A stretch of DNA of 14,139 nucleotides. It comes from Gammaproteobacteria bacterium. GTDB taxonomy: Bacteria; Pseudomonadota; Gammaproteobacteria; Pseudomonadales; Litorivicinaceae. The stretch spans positions 1 to 14,139 of the forward strand of contig PBDH01000005.1 in NCBI GenBank assembly GCA_002717305.1. The letters are read 5' to 3'. The position numbers and the translations under genes were made by a program. Below, piece by piece: positions 1 to 7,121 of this stretch. How positions within the stretch are numbered: position 1 is the first letter of the stretch; each line of letters opens with the position of its first letter. Under the pieces are notes generated by a model, which saw only the letters and a program-made list of their open reading frames with translations, was not told the DNA's origin and searched no databases.

Positions 1-300
1 GTTTAGTGCAAGTTCAAATAAACTGATGATCTCCTGATCGGCGACACGATTTCTCAACAAGAATTCATCCTGTGCTGCTTGCGCAATCACATAAGCACGC
101 TCATTTTCAGGTAGCGAGTTTAATGCCTCAGTTGAGAGCGCCATCTCGTAGGATCCGAGGTACCAATAGAGATACCCAGACCCAGCACCGGTCACTGTTC
201 CAACAAACAAGGCAATCAAAAAACCTTGGCGACCATGATGTCGCAACGCCCACGACAGGAAAAGTACGAGGATCCCAGCAAGGATTACCATCCAAATCAT
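1..300 (-). CDS. ccmI: Cytochrome c maturation protein CcmI, N-terminal part (cut by window edge)
   Basis: The frame opens with ATG at 300 and stays open for 100 codons to base 1, so the C-terminus is outside the window. Two hydrophobic segments (about residues 4-19 and 27-45) flank a short basic loop (RHHGRQG). They are followed by a soluble stretch rich in Ala, Glu and Gln (AQAAQDEFLLRNRVADQE) that looks like the start of a TPR-type helical domain. This is the CcmI layout: two membrane helices, then a periplasmic TPR part that holds the C-terminus of apocytochrome c for heme ligation by CcmF/CcmH. It starts 48 bases after the ccmH stop on the same strand. In E. coli this domain is fused to CcmH; here it is a separate gene. 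The ribosome binding site is weak. Identification rests on topology and on its place at the end of the ccm operon. Confidence 0.82.
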   Translation of the reverse strand, partial: MIWMVILAGILVLFLSWALRHHGRQGFLIALFVGTVTGAGSGYLYWYLGSYEMALSTEALNSLPENERAYVIAQAAQDEFLLRNRVADQEIISLFELALN

Positions 301-348
301 GACAGATTCGCAGACATAATTTCGATCACGATTTTGATCGTCGCATTA

Positions 349-759
349 TCAAAAATCTCTTTTATGAAGTGCTCTCGTTGATCGTCGGATTCTTAACAGG
401 ACCAAGACACCACCCAGAATCAAGAGCCCAACCGGACCTAGCCACAAAACAATCGTTTGCTGATCGAGCGGTGGATTGTAAAGAACAAAACGACCATATC
501 TCGCGACCATGAAATCCCTAATTTCCCCGTCTGTCGCGCCCTCTTTGATCATCCGATACACCACTGCACGAAGGTCTCCGGAGATTTCAGCATCCGAATC
601 ACCGATCGCTTGGTTCTGACATTTAGGACAACGTAATTCAAATCCTAATTCTCGGAAACGAGCCTCTTGTTGAGGTGAGTCAAATTGATAGGTTTCAATG
701 GCGGCGCTAGCAGCGATCGAGAAAATCATCACCATTTTGACCAACAGCATTTTTATCAT
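349..759 (-). CDS. ccmH: Cytochrome c maturation protein CcmH (thioredoxin-like apocytochrome reductase)
   Basis: A 136-residue protein with an N-terminal hydrophobic signal/anchor (residues 4-20), the redox motif LRCPKCQNQ (Cys44, Cys47), a helical domain containing MIKEGATDGEIRDFMVARYG, and one transmembrane helix (about 103-123) before a short basic tail. This is the standard short CcmH/CcmL form without the TPR domain. CcmH sits in the inner membrane with its CXXC facing the periplasm. It reduces or resolves the CXXCH cysteines of apocytochrome c for stereospecific heme attachment together with CcmF and CcmI. Its ATG overlaps the ccmG stop in an ATGA junction, which suggests coupled translation. 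Nothing is missing or odd in the sequence. Confidence 0.96.
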   Translation of the reverse strand: MIKMLLVKMVMIFSIAASAAIETYQFDSPQQEARFRELGFELRCPKCQNQAIGDSDAEISGDLRAVVYRMIKEGATDGEIRDFMVARYGRFVLYNPPLDQQTIVLWLGPVGLLILGGVLVLLRIRRSTRALHKRDF

Positions 760-1274
760 TTCAATGTCTCAAGCAGAGGCAGTATTTGGCGCTGATACAC
801 CCGATCATTTACTTCACCCTGAATCCGCAGTTGTATGACGCCGCTCGAATCAACAAGGAACGTTTCGGGAGCACCGGCGACACCAAGGTCAAGGCCGAGG
901 CGACCATTCGGGTCAAAAATTTGTGTTGTGTAGGGGTCGCCAAGTTTAGCCAGCCAATTTTTAGCAGCTGTTTCTGAATCCTTATAGTTTAGGCCCACGA
1001 TGGGTACTTGGTCAGATAGCTCCGTGAGATATGGGTGCTCTACTTGGCACGTAATACACCAGCTCGCCCATACATTGAGTAAAAACGGTACCCCTGGAAG
1101 GGTTTGGCTTGTCAGCACCTTTCCAGTGTGCAAGTCGGTAAGCTGAAAGGAGGGTACGGGTTTTCCGATTAACGCCGATGGCTGCATGCTAGGGTCTAGC
1201 GTCAATCCTTTGAAAAAAAAACCAACCAACACGACAAAAACTCCGAGTGGCGCCCAAACAACCCAACGACTCAT
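756..1274 (-). CDS. ccmG: Thiol:disulfide interchange protein CcmG/DsbE
   Basis: A 172-residue membrane-anchored thioredoxin-fold protein. One N-terminal transmembrane segment (about residues 6-23) is followed by a periplasmic thioredoxin domain with the active site WASWCITC (Cys73, Cys76) and the cis-proline loop GVAGAPETF (Pro136). CcmG keeps CcmH and apocytochrome c cysteines reduced, with electrons from DsbD/CcdA. The usual active site is WCPTC; here Ile replaces Pro, a variation that may shift redox potential slightly but leaves the dithiol intact. Both ends overlap neighbours by 4 bases (ccmF stop, ccmH start), consistent with one coupled transcript. Confidence 0.95.
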   Translation of the reverse strand: MSRWVVWAPLGVFVVLVGFFFKGLTLDPSMQPSALIGKPVPSFQLTDLHTGKVLTSQTLPGVPFLLNVWASWCITCQVEHPYLTELSDQVPIVGLNYKDSETAAKNWLAKLGDPYTTQIFDPNGRLGLDLGVAGAPETFLVDSSGVIQLRIQGEVNDRVYQRQILPLLETLK

Positions 1275-3247
1275 GCCTTAGCACCCTCAACACATGATTC
1301 GGGTTGTTTCTCAACTGCGCGTTGCCGATAACGCTTGTCGGTGACTGAAATAAATCCACCGAGCCCCATAAGAAAGGCGCCGGCCCATATCCAGTCCACA
1401 TAAGGCTTCACCGACAGGCGTACCGCCCAATCTCCACCATCCAATGGCTCGCCCATTGCTATATACAAATCTCGGGTAAAACCAGAATCAATGGAAGCCT
1501 CTGTCATAACCATTCCAGATGCATTGTATCGACGTTTTTGAGGGGATACGGTTTTGTAAAGTCTCTCGCCCCGATAAATCTCAAAGGTCGCTTGATCTGC
1601 AACATAATTTGGGCCACGCAACACCGAGAGCTCCGTCATCCTGACCTCGTAACTACCCAATTTCTGTGTGTCACCGACCCCCATACGCAAATCGCGGTGT
1701 TCGGTATGGTTCTCGACCATTACAATCCCAAATATTATGATCGCGACTCCAAAATGAGCGAACCACATCCCGATCATCCCACGTTCAACACGGACAAACG
1801 TTTGTCTAACACCTCCGAAGCTTTTGGTCTTGTTACCAAAATCAGCAGCAGTGGCAATTGCCAGCCAGAGCGCAATAGTTACACCAAACGCTGTGGCTAT
1901 TGAATACTCGCCACCTAATGTAGTCGGCCATACAAGGCCAGCAACCACACTAACAATCATGGTCACGATCAACGGACGATATAATCGAGGATCATCAGCC
2001 TGACGCCATTTTGAGAGTGGCCCAAATGCCATCCCACTAACGAGAATTGCGGTCAAAGGGACAAAAACTGCATTAAAAAATGGAGCTCCAACTGATACTT
2101 TCCCTCCGCCCACCGCGTCAACCAATAATGGGTAAAGAGTACCAAGCAGAACGCTGACTGCCATCACGGTTAATATAAGGTTATTGAATAGCAAAAAGGA
2201 CTCTCGGGAGATCCAACCAAATTCGCCTGGCTCAGAAACTTTGGACGCCCGAACTGCATATAGCGTCAGTGAGCCACCGATGACTACCACTAAAAAACCT
2301 AGGATAAATACACCTCGCTCTGGGTCGTTAGCGAACGCATGTACCGACGTCAAGACCCCAGAACGCACAAGGAACGTTCCCAGTAGCGACAGAGAAAAGG
2401 CAGCAATCGCAAGCAATAAAGTCCAACTGCGAAATAGACCCCGCTTCTCGGTCACGGCGAGTGAGTGCATTAATGCAGTTGCAACCAACCATGGAATCAA
2501 TGACGCATTTTCAACAGGATCCCAGAACCACCAACCCCCCCAACCGAGCTCGTAATATGCCCACCAGCTCCCTAGTGCGATACCAAGGGTAAGGAATGCC
2601 CATGCAACCGTCGTCCACGGCCTCGACCACCGAGCCCACATGGAATTAAGTTCGCCTGAGATAAGTGAAGCCATTGCGAACGCGAACGCGACAGATAATC
2701 CAACATATCCCATATAGAGCATCGGCGGATGGAAGATTAATCCCGGATCCTGGAGGAGGGGGTTCAAGTCCGCGCCGTTAGGTGGTGCGAACGGTAAAAT
2801 GCGAACGAACGGATTGCTCGTGAAAAGAGTGAAGGCTAGAAAACCAACTCCAATTATACCCATCACCGCCAAAACTAGTGCGGACACATGGTTAGGAATT
2901 CCACGGCTTAACAGTGCAACAGCCGCACCCCAGAGAGAGAGAATAAGCACCCAGAGCAACAAAGAGCCCTCATGGGCTCCCCACACTGCGCTCATCCTGA
3001 AGTGCCACGGCAAATCAAGATTAGAGTTATCGGCGACATATTTAATCGTGAAGTCGTGGACCAAGAACCCGTAAATCAGCACACCAAAGGAGACCACAAG
3101 GGTAAATCCCTGCAACAACGCCAACGGCTTCGCCGTCTCAAGAAATCCTTGCTGCCGAGTGAAGTAACCATACAGCGGCAAGGTAGCCAGACAAATCGAG
3201 ACCGCGAATGATAGGACGAGCGCAAAGTGACCTATTTCTGGGATCAT
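1271..3247 (-). CDS. ccmF: Heme lyase subunit CcmF
   Basis: A 658-residue polytopic membrane protein, the usual length for CcmF. It carries the WWD heme-handling signature WGGWWFWDPVENASLIPW (residues 236-253) and the conserved histidines of the family: FHPPM (His173), LMHS (His261), SVHAF (His303) and WFAHFG (His499). A long periplasmic domain lies between about residues 515 and 615, before a final transmembrane helix (about 617-634) and a charged tail. CcmF is the core of the cytochrome c synthetase. It takes heme from holo-CcmE and, with CcmH and CcmI, forms the thioether bonds. The gene overlaps ccmE upstream and ccmG downstream by 4 bases each. All diagnostic residues are present, so the protein should be functional. 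Confidence 0.98.
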   Translation of the reverse strand: MIPEIGHFALVLSFAVSICLATLPLYGYFTRQQGFLETAKPLALLQGFTLVVSFGVLIYGFLVHDFTIKYVADNSNLDLPWHFRMSAVWGAHEGSLLLWVLILSLWGAAVALLSRGIPNHVSALVLAVMGIIGVGFLAFTLFTSNPFVRILPFAPPNGADLNPLLQDPGLIFHPPMLYMGYVGLSVAFAFAMASLISGELNSMWARWSRPWTTVAWAFLTLGIALGSWWAYYELGWGGWWFWDPVENASLIPWLVATALMHSLAVTEKRGLFRSWTLLLAIAAFSLSLLGTFLVRSGVLTSVHAFANDPERGVFILGFLVVVIGGSLTLYAVRASKVSEPGEFGWISRESFLLFNNLILTVMAVSVLLGTLYPLLVDAVGGGKVSVGAPFFNAVFVPLTAILVSGMAFGPLSKWRQADDPRLYRPLIVTMIVSVVAGLVWPTTLGGEYSIATAFGVTIALWLAIATAADFGNKTKSFGGVRQTFVRVERGMIGMWFAHFGVAIIIFGIVMVENHTEHRDLRMGVGDTQKLGSYEVRMTELSVLRGPNYVADQATFEIYRGERLYKTVSPQKRRYNASGMVMTEASIDSGFTRDLYIAMGEPLDGGDWAVRLSVKPYVDWIWAGAFLMGLGGFISVTDKRYRQRAVEKQPESCVEGAKA

Positions 3248-3699
3248 TTGTTTTTCCCTCCCATCATCTGATCGAGCTTACCTGACTGTCTCAGTGCCTC
3301 TGTGACCTCCGGCGGCATGTAATTCTGATCATGTTTAGCCAGAACCTCACTCGCTAAAAACTGATCCCCGCTAAGCCGTCCCTGAACCACCACGCCCTGG
3401 CCCTCACGAAATAAATCTGGGAGGATACCCTCATAAGAAACACTTACGTTGTGGTCAAAGTCGGTCACATCAAAGGCAACCCTCAGGCTCTGTGGATCAC
3501 GGTCGACAGTCCCGTCAGCAACCATCCCGCCCAGGCGAATCATCTGTGCGACAGGCGCATCCCCCTGTGCTATCTGGGTTGGTGTGAAAAATAAATTGAT
3601 GTTTTGACTTAGCGCATACATTACCAACCCAACGGTCACACCCAGACCAGATACTAGACCCAGAATAATAAAGAGACGTTGTTTCCGTTTAGGATTCAT
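3244..3699 (-). CDS. ccmE: Heme chaperone CcmE
   Basis: A 151-residue protein with a basic cytoplasmic N-terminus (MNPKRKQR), one membrane anchor (about residues 9-29) and a periplasmic OB-fold domain ending in the heme-binding motif LAKHDQNYMPPE. His123 is the residue expected to bind heme covalently and Tyr127 its partner. The C-terminal tail (GKLDQMMGGKNK) is flexible and typical. CcmE receives heme from the CcmABCD complex and delivers it to CcmF. A strong ribosome binding site (GGGGAG) lies six bases upstream, inside the end of ccmD, and the two genes overlap by 11 bases. The stop overlaps the ccmF start. Confidence 0.97.
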   Translation of the reverse strand: MNPKRKQRLFIILGLVSGLGVTVGLVMYALSQNINLFFTPTQIAQGDAPVAQMIRLGGMVADGTVDRDPQSLRVAFDVTDFDHNVSVSYEGILPDLFREGQGVVVQGRLSGDQFLASEVLAKHDQNYMPPEVTEALRQSGKLDQMMGGKNK

Positions 3700-3880
3700 G
3701 TATCTCCCCGCGTTCTATATGTCGCTTGACCGAACGCAACCCGCGACGATGCTGAGCCACGTTCACCCAGGTCAAACCTCCCAGCACACCAAGCCCCAAA
3801 ATATAGACTGGCCAAACATACGACCCGTGAGGGGCCATCTCTAGAAATGCCGTTAGTGACTCAAACTGAAACTCAAACAC
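3689..3880 (-). CDS. ccmD: Heme exporter protein CcmD
   Basis: A small membrane protein of 63 residues if translation starts at GTG 3880. A longer frame reaches an ATG at 3949, but its extra 23 residues lie inside ccmC and look nothing like CcmD. The GTG start gives FEFQFESLTAFLEMAPHGSY, which matches the family pattern of an F-rich start followed by FLxM..HG.YVW. One transmembrane helix (about residues 22-40) is followed by a basic tail (QHRRGLRSVKRHIERGE). CcmD stabilises the CcmC-CcmE heme-loading complex and helps release holo-CcmE. The GTG overlaps the ccmC end by 8 bases, and the stop lies inside the start of ccmE. Confidence 0.9.
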   Translation of the reverse strand: MFEFQFESLTAFLEMAPHGSYVWPVYILGLGVLGGLTWVNVAQHRRGLRSVKRHIERGEIHES

Positions 3881-4613
3881 GGTCAACCAGTTCCTTAACC
3901 CAAGAGGACCGTCGCTCCCGCTCGACCAAGATCGCACGCATTGAGCCAAGAACTAAGTACGCAGCTACGATGTAATAGCCAAGAATATTAACTAACAGAG
4001 GGATCCACATAGACGCAGGCATCGTCGGCTTCTCTGTCAGTTTTAGGCTCGCCGGTTGGTGCAGAGTGTTCCACCACTCGACCGAATATTTGATAATGGG
4101 CAGGTTTACCACACCCACCAACACCAGTATCCCACAAACTTTGCCCGCCTGATCGGGATCACGAATCGAGGCACGCAATCCGATTAGTGCTAAGTACAGG
4201 AATGCGAGGATCAGCATCGAGGTTAAGCGCGCATCCCATACCCAATAGGTACCCCAGGTTGGTTTCCCCCAGACGGCGCCGCTTCCAAGTGCGAGGGCCG
4301 TAAATGTGAACCCAATGACCGCTATTGACTGCATCGCAATGTCGGCAATTTTCATCTTCCAGACAAGAAGTACTAAGGCACTCACGGCCATTGCCGCGTA
4401 CATTGCCTGAGCCAGAAATGCGACAGGTACGTGAAGATAGATGATTCGGTAACTGTTACCTTGCTGATAGTCGACTGGGGCGAAGCCCAGCCCCCAGATC
4501 GTGCCGACTGCAATCAAACCAAGAGATACCCAACCAAAAACCAGTTGCCAGCGACCAGCACGCTCGTAGAACCACCTAGGAGAACCCCATTGATGAAACC
4601 AACGCCAACGCAT
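3873..4613 (-). CDS. ccmC: Heme transfer protein CcmC
   Basis: A 246-residue, six-helix membrane protein. It has the WWD-type motif VWGKPTWGTYWVWDARLTS (residues 114-132) and two heme-ligand histidines in the expected periplasmic loops: YLHVP (His61) and TLHQP (His185). CcmC binds heme and promotes its covalent attachment to the CcmE histidine. The start ATG shares one base with the ccmB stop (TGATG), a typical coupled junction, and the end overlaps the GTG of ccmD. Length and motifs agree with the family throughout. Confidence 0.97.
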   Translation of the reverse strand: MRWRWFHQWGSPRWFYERAGRWQLVFGWVSLGLIAVGTIWGLGFAPVDYQQGNSYRIIYLHVPVAFLAQAMYAAMAVSALVLLVWKMKIADIAMQSIAVIGFTFTALALGSGAVWGKPTWGTYWVWDARLTSMLILAFLYLALIGLRASIRDPDQAGKVCGILVLVGVVNLPIIKYSVEWWNTLHQPASLKLTEKPTMPASMWIPLLVNILGYYIVAAYLVLGSMRAILVERERRSSWVKELVDRV

Positions 4614-5287
4614 CAGTTAGAACCTCCAATATTCACACGAATTGCTAGGGACACTGCAATCGGAACCAGGACCGCCGACGCCACACTGAATGCTCCCAGC
4701 AATGCCAATAATGGCAAAGTCTCAGAACCATCCATGGCCCGGATTAAAACCCCAGAGGCCAGCACTACAACCGGCACGAAAAGAGGCATCATTACCAATA
4801 CCCCTAGGATACCAGATCGCGAGGATCCAAGTGTAAGGGCTGCACCCAAGCCAGAAAAACAAGTCAGTGCCGGTGTTGCGACCAGCATTGTAATGAATAA
4901 CGCGATTGAGACATCTCCCGGAACAGATAACGTCAGCGCTATGACGGGGCTAATTAAAATCAGAGGCAAAACATGTAGTAACCAATGCGCGGTTAATTTC
5001 AGTCCCACGAGCCAAGCGAGTGGGCGATCGAAAAATAACCATTGTTCTAAAACGCCATCCGAGAAATCAGACTGGAAAAAATGCTCAGAGTTGAGAAGCA
5101 GTGCTAGCAGGGTTGCGATCCAGATCATTGCCGAACCAATTTCAGCGAGTAACTCAGAATCTGGTGTAAGTGCAAGCGGAACCATAGAGATGACTAGTAA
5201 TAGAAACCAGATCGGCTTAACAATATCGCCAGGACGTGCGGCGGCGAGCCACAGTTCGCGAGCAATTATCCTTTTTTCAATCGACAC
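4613..5287 (-). CDS. ccmB: Heme ABC exporter permease CcmB
   Basis: A CcmB permease of 224 residues with six hydrophobic segments. I chose the GTG at 5287 rather than the ATG at 5368. The longer frame adds 27 residues that are antisense-like and inside ccmA, whereas the GTG product begins VSIEKRIIARELWLAAARPG, the usual CcmB start (cytoplasmic, basic, then RxGDxxxPxxF-like). A GGAG Shine-Dalgarno sequence precedes the GTG by seven bases. Family landmarks include the conserved loop DFSDGVLEQWLFFDRPLAWL and FSGLGAALTLG near the middle. CcmB partners the ATPase CcmA; the complex energises release of holo-CcmE from CcmC. The gene overlaps ccmA by 11 bases. Confidence 0.94.
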   Translation of the reverse strand: MSIEKRIIARELWLAAARPGDIVKPIWFLLLVISMVPLALTPDSELLAEIGSAMIWIATLLALLLNSEHFFQSDFSDGVLEQWLFFDRPLAWLVGLKLTAHWLLHVLPLILISPVIALTLSVPGDVSIALFITMLVATPALTCFSGLGAALTLGSSRSGILGVLVMMPLFVPVVVLASGVLIRAMDGSETLPLLALLGAFSVASAVLVPIAVSLAIRVNIGGSN

Positions 5288-5885
5288 AACCAAGCTCCAG
5301 AGTTTGAAATTCTGACAACGTTGGTAGTTGATGGGTCGTAAATAAGCAAATTCCACCGCTGGCGACATGAGACCTAATTTTGTTATCCAAAATTTTTATC
5401 ATTGAAACATCAAGCGCCGTATATGGCTCGTCAAGGATCCAGATTGGTGCATCGGAACACCAGAGACGGGCAAGCGCGCAACGACGGCCTTGTCCTTGAG
5501 ATAGCTCCTTAACGAGAGAATCATGATATCCCAGCATTCCAACGCTTTCTAAGGCACATTTTAAGAAAGTATCATCGTGCCCGGCTAGGTGCTTTAAATT
5601 ATCCAGAACACTCAAGTCTCCTGTAACCTGAGGCCGGTGGCCAATGTAGAGGATACGGTGCATAGCCTCAGAGACAGGTTGATCACCAACTAATACCTCG
5701 CCTTCCTGAATCTCATAAAGACCAGCGATTGTGCGTAGCAGTGTGGTCTTGCCTGCGCCATTTTTTCCAGCTACGCGCAATATCGATCCAGCGTCCAAGG
5801 TGAAAGCTAGGCTGTCGAATAATAAACGGTAATCGCGCTCACAACTTAATCGAGCAATTTTAAGCTTTAGGGGCTTCAAATTCAT
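5277..5885 (-). CDS. ccmA: Heme ABC exporter ATP-binding protein CcmA
   Basis: A 202-residue ABC ATPase and the first gene of the ccm operon. Walker A is GKNGAGKTTLL (residues 40-50), the signature is LSQGQGRR (128-135), Walker B is WILDEP (149-154), and the switch histidine lies in TTHQ (His185). The short length, the signature LSxGQxRR and the position before ccmB identify CcmA rather than another ABC ATPase. It hydrolyses ATP in the CcmABCD complex to free heme-loaded CcmE. No clear Shine-Dalgarno sequence precedes the ATG, so a slightly different start cannot be excluded. The 90 bases between it and the divergent tRNA gene must hold the operon promoter, but I could not identify it with confidence. 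Confidence 0.96.
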   Translation of the reverse strand: MNLKPLKLKIARLSCERDYRLLFDSLAFTLDAGSILRVAGKNGAGKTTLLRTIAGLYEIQEGEVLVGDQPVSEAMHRILYIGHRPQVTGDLSVLDNLKHLAGHDDTFLKCALESVGMLGYHDSLVKELSQGQGRRCALARLWCSDAPIWILDEPYTALDVSMIKILDNKIRSHVASGGICLFTTHQLPTLSEFQTLELGCVD

Positions 5886-5975
5886 GAAGAGAGTTTACCG
5901 GAAACTGAGTGTGGGACTAGCGTTAAACTCGTGTTAGCCTCTGACCCTATTTGGAGATTAAGCGAGACGAACAAT

Positions 5976-6052
5976 GTCCCGGTAGCTCAGTAGGATAGAG
6001 CGGCCGCCTCCTAAGCGGCAGGTCACAGGTTCGATTCCTGTTCGGGACACCA
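5976..6052 (+). tRNA. tRNA-Arg (anticodon CCT)
   Basis: A full cloverleaf can be folded by eye. The acceptor stem GTCCCGG pairs with TCGGGAC with one G-U pair, the D arm is GCTC/GAGC, the anticodon stem is GCCGC/GCGGC with loop CTCCTAA (anticodon CCT at 6010-6012), and the T arm is ACAGG-TTCGATT-CCTGT. The discriminator is A and the CCA end is encoded (6050-6052). It reads AGG codons of arginine. It is transcribed away from the ccm operon. Such genes are common integration sites, but I see no integrase or duplicated 3' end here. Confidence 0.97.
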
Positions 6053-6058
6053 TTATTC

Positions 6059-6077
6059 ACTGGGTCACGCACCCAGT
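6059..6077. terminator. Hairpin between tRNA-Arg and the convergent KOW-like gene
   Basis: A perfect 7-bp stem, ACTGGGT / ACCCAGT, with loop CACGC lies 7 bases after the tRNA CCA end and about 30 bases beyond the stop of the convergent gene. No clear T-run follows on either strand, so it is a weak terminator candidate that could serve both units, or a processing hairpin for the tRNA transcript. Confidence 0.4.
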
Positions 6078-6107
6078 CGTTACTAGGTTACAAGCCCAGG
6101 ATAATAT

Positions 6108-6395
6108 TCATCGATATTTACTTTTAGAGCGGAAGCGTCCTACTTTTTTAGAACTGCTAGAGTTCTCGATAAAACTTTCACGACGTTTGATCTGAGTGAC
6201 TAATTCCTTCCTGACGGTGACACTTTGGTTCGGCCTGTCATCAAATTGAACTACTACGATTTCACGTGCTTTACCTATAAAACCAGTTACTAGTCCTTCT
6301 TTACCTGCCTCATCACCCCCAACCATTACGCGGTCACCGAAGTTAACAAGTGATGTTACATCTATGGTTACCCACTTCTGATTATCATTAGGCAT
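6108..6395 (-). CDS. Small basic protein with a KOW/SH3-like segment
   Basis: A 95-residue protein I do not recognise as a named family. Residues 20-50 (GDRVMVGGDEAGKEGLVTGF and beyond) have the glycine/hydrophobic spacing of a KOW motif as in NusG or ribosomal L24/L26: GDxVxV, G at +10, G-x-V, then a beta strand IVVVQF. The C-terminal tail is serine-rich and strongly basic (SSSSKKVGRFRSKSKYR). This suggests binding to RNA or the ribosome, but it is an inference. A good Shine-Dalgarno sequence (AGGGTGA) precedes the ATG by five bases. It lies 63 bases downstream of the cold-shock gene on the same strand and could be co-expressed with it. No signal peptide or membrane segment is visible. Confidence 0.75.
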   Translation of the reverse strand: MPNDNQKWVTIDVTSLVNFGDRVMVGGDEAGKEGLVTGFIGKAREIVVVQFDDRPNQSVTVRKELVTQIKRRESFIENSSSSKKVGRFRSKSKYR

Positions 6396-6458
6396 ATAGT
6401 CACCCTGGTATGGGATAAGAACGAGCTATATAAAAATAGCGAAACTAGTTCGTATTAC

Positions 6459-6665
6459 TCAGAAATCAATACTGAGATTCACTGCTGACGTCTTACCGTT
6501 TTGCTCTTGAAGCTCATATGAAATCTTCTGTCCGTCGTTTAACGTTCGTAGCCCCTTCAAATTCAGAGCAGAAGCATGAACAAAAACATCTTTGCCTCCA
6601 TCGTCAGGGGCAATAAAACCAAAGCCTTTACTCGCGTTAAAAAACTTTACAACACCTGTAGCCAT
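6459..6665 (-). CDS. CspA-family cold-shock protein
   Basis: A 68-residue single cold-shock domain, the standard length. It starts MATGVVKFFNASKGFGFIAP, with RNP1 as KGFGFI (residues 13-18) and RNP2 as VFVHAS (27-32). The aromatic face residues Phe8, Phe9, Phe15, Phe17, Phe28 and His30 are all present. These proteins bind single-stranded RNA and DNA and melt secondary structure, in cold or general growth control. Which Csp paralogue it is cannot be told from sequence alone. The region upstream is long and contains a hairpin, as in cspA-type leaders. Confidence 0.96.
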   Translation of the reverse strand: MATGVVKFFNASKGFGFIAPDDGGKDVFVHASALNLKGLRTLNDGQKISYELQEQNGKTSAVNLSIDF

Positions 6666-6703
6666 TATAATTTTCTCGTATAAATAAAAAGTGTACGCTC
6701 TAC

Positions 6704-6723
6704 GCCGCTTTTTAGGATGCGGC
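6704..6723 (-). promoter_or_regulatory. Hairpin in the putative csp 5' leader
   Basis: The inverted repeat GCCGC / GCGGC with a 10-base loop lies 39-58 bases upstream of the csp start codon. Between hairpin and start the leader is AT-rich (TTTTTATTTATACG). Structured leaders control cspA-type mRNAs in known systems; here the role is an inference from position. Confidence 0.3.
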
Positions 6724-6786
6724 TAAAGCTACTTGGATTTCAAAAAGGAATTCAAAGAAGAGTAAAAACTGCGCTTAGAAGATCTG

Positions 6787-7014
6787 ATGAAAGCCTCGTT
6801 AGTAAATCACACTAACGCCGCAATAGATAGTTCTATCTAGCGACACTTAGATCGCACTAAAGCCGTCTACTACTATTTGATTCCATTACGCATCCACGAG
6901 ACTTTCGTGAGACTTGAAAGGCCTCTGTATCAACTTGACCCACAAAAGTTCAAGTATGTTAAAGAGGAACTTTTCAAGTTGGTCAAATTAGGTCGGGTCT
7001 CTACCTCAACCTAA
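6787..7014 (+). pseudogene. Possible broken small ORF with an internal TAG
   Basis: From ATG 6787 the frame reads MKASLVNHTNAAIDSSI, then an in-frame TAG at 6838-6840, then 57 further codons to TAA at 7012. The part after the TAG looks protein-like, with ETFVRLERPLYQLDPQKF and YVKEELFKLVKLGRV forming a plausible amphipathic helix. AGAAGA lies just before the ATG. A single CAG-to-TAG change would make the frame whole at 75 residues. I do not recognise a family. It could equally be a chance open frame in intergenic DNA. Confidence 0.25.
6931..6981. repeat. Imperfect long stem-loop
   Basis: CAACTTG (6931-6937) pairs with CAAGTTG (6975-6981), and AAAAGTTC (6944-6951) pairs with GAACTTTT (6967-6974). 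This gives 15 base pairs with a six-base bulge and a 15-base loop. It has no T-run and is not a typical terminator. It may be a by-product of the overlapping open frame, or a transcript-end or regulatory structure. Confidence 0.35.
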
Positions 7015-7121
7015 AAGCACTCCCTCTAGCAAGCCTAGGCAGGTAGTACTGGTTACGAAAAAGTGATTTATGGCTAGAGGTTAGGTACATTTCATGTCCG
7101 ACTGTCACAGGGTTTATCTCG

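Larger units (their letters stand above)
6666..7121. other. 456-base intergenic region between divergent csp and hydratase genes
   Basis: No well-supported gene lies here. On the csp side there is a leader hairpin (6704-6723). In the middle is a possible broken small ORF (6787-7014) that overlaps a long imperfect stem-loop (6931-6981). On the hydratase side a possible ribosome binding site (AGGG, 7109-7112) lies nine bases before the ATG at 7122. Promoters for both flanking genes must be in this stretch, but no convincing -35/-10 pair was found. Confidence 0.6.

Noticed and set aside
4431..5315. Long plus-strand open frame of 294 codons opposite ccmC and ccmB
   Set aside because: It is antisense to two well-identified membrane-protein genes, and its composition (Thr, Ser, Pro, Arg) is the mirror of hydrophobic codons.
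5976..6100. tRNA-Arg as an attachment site of an integrated element
   Set aside because: No integrase gene and no second copy of the tRNA 3' end was seen in the window; the genes next to it look like ordinary chromosomal ones.
6396..6458. Terminator between csp and the KOW-like gene
   Set aside because: Only an interrupted, AT-rich inverted repeat (GAAC...GCTAT / ATAGC...GTTC) is present, without a solid stem, so it was not listed.
6919..7121. Fragments resembling the start of a Ty3/gypsy-type reverse transcriptase (PLYQLDPQKF..., then QVVLVTKK in another frame)
   Set aside because: The likeness needs a frameshift and several stops, covers few residues, has the wrong spacing between motifs, and runs into the hydratase start. 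Chance similarity is more likely than a eukaryotic-type element in this context.
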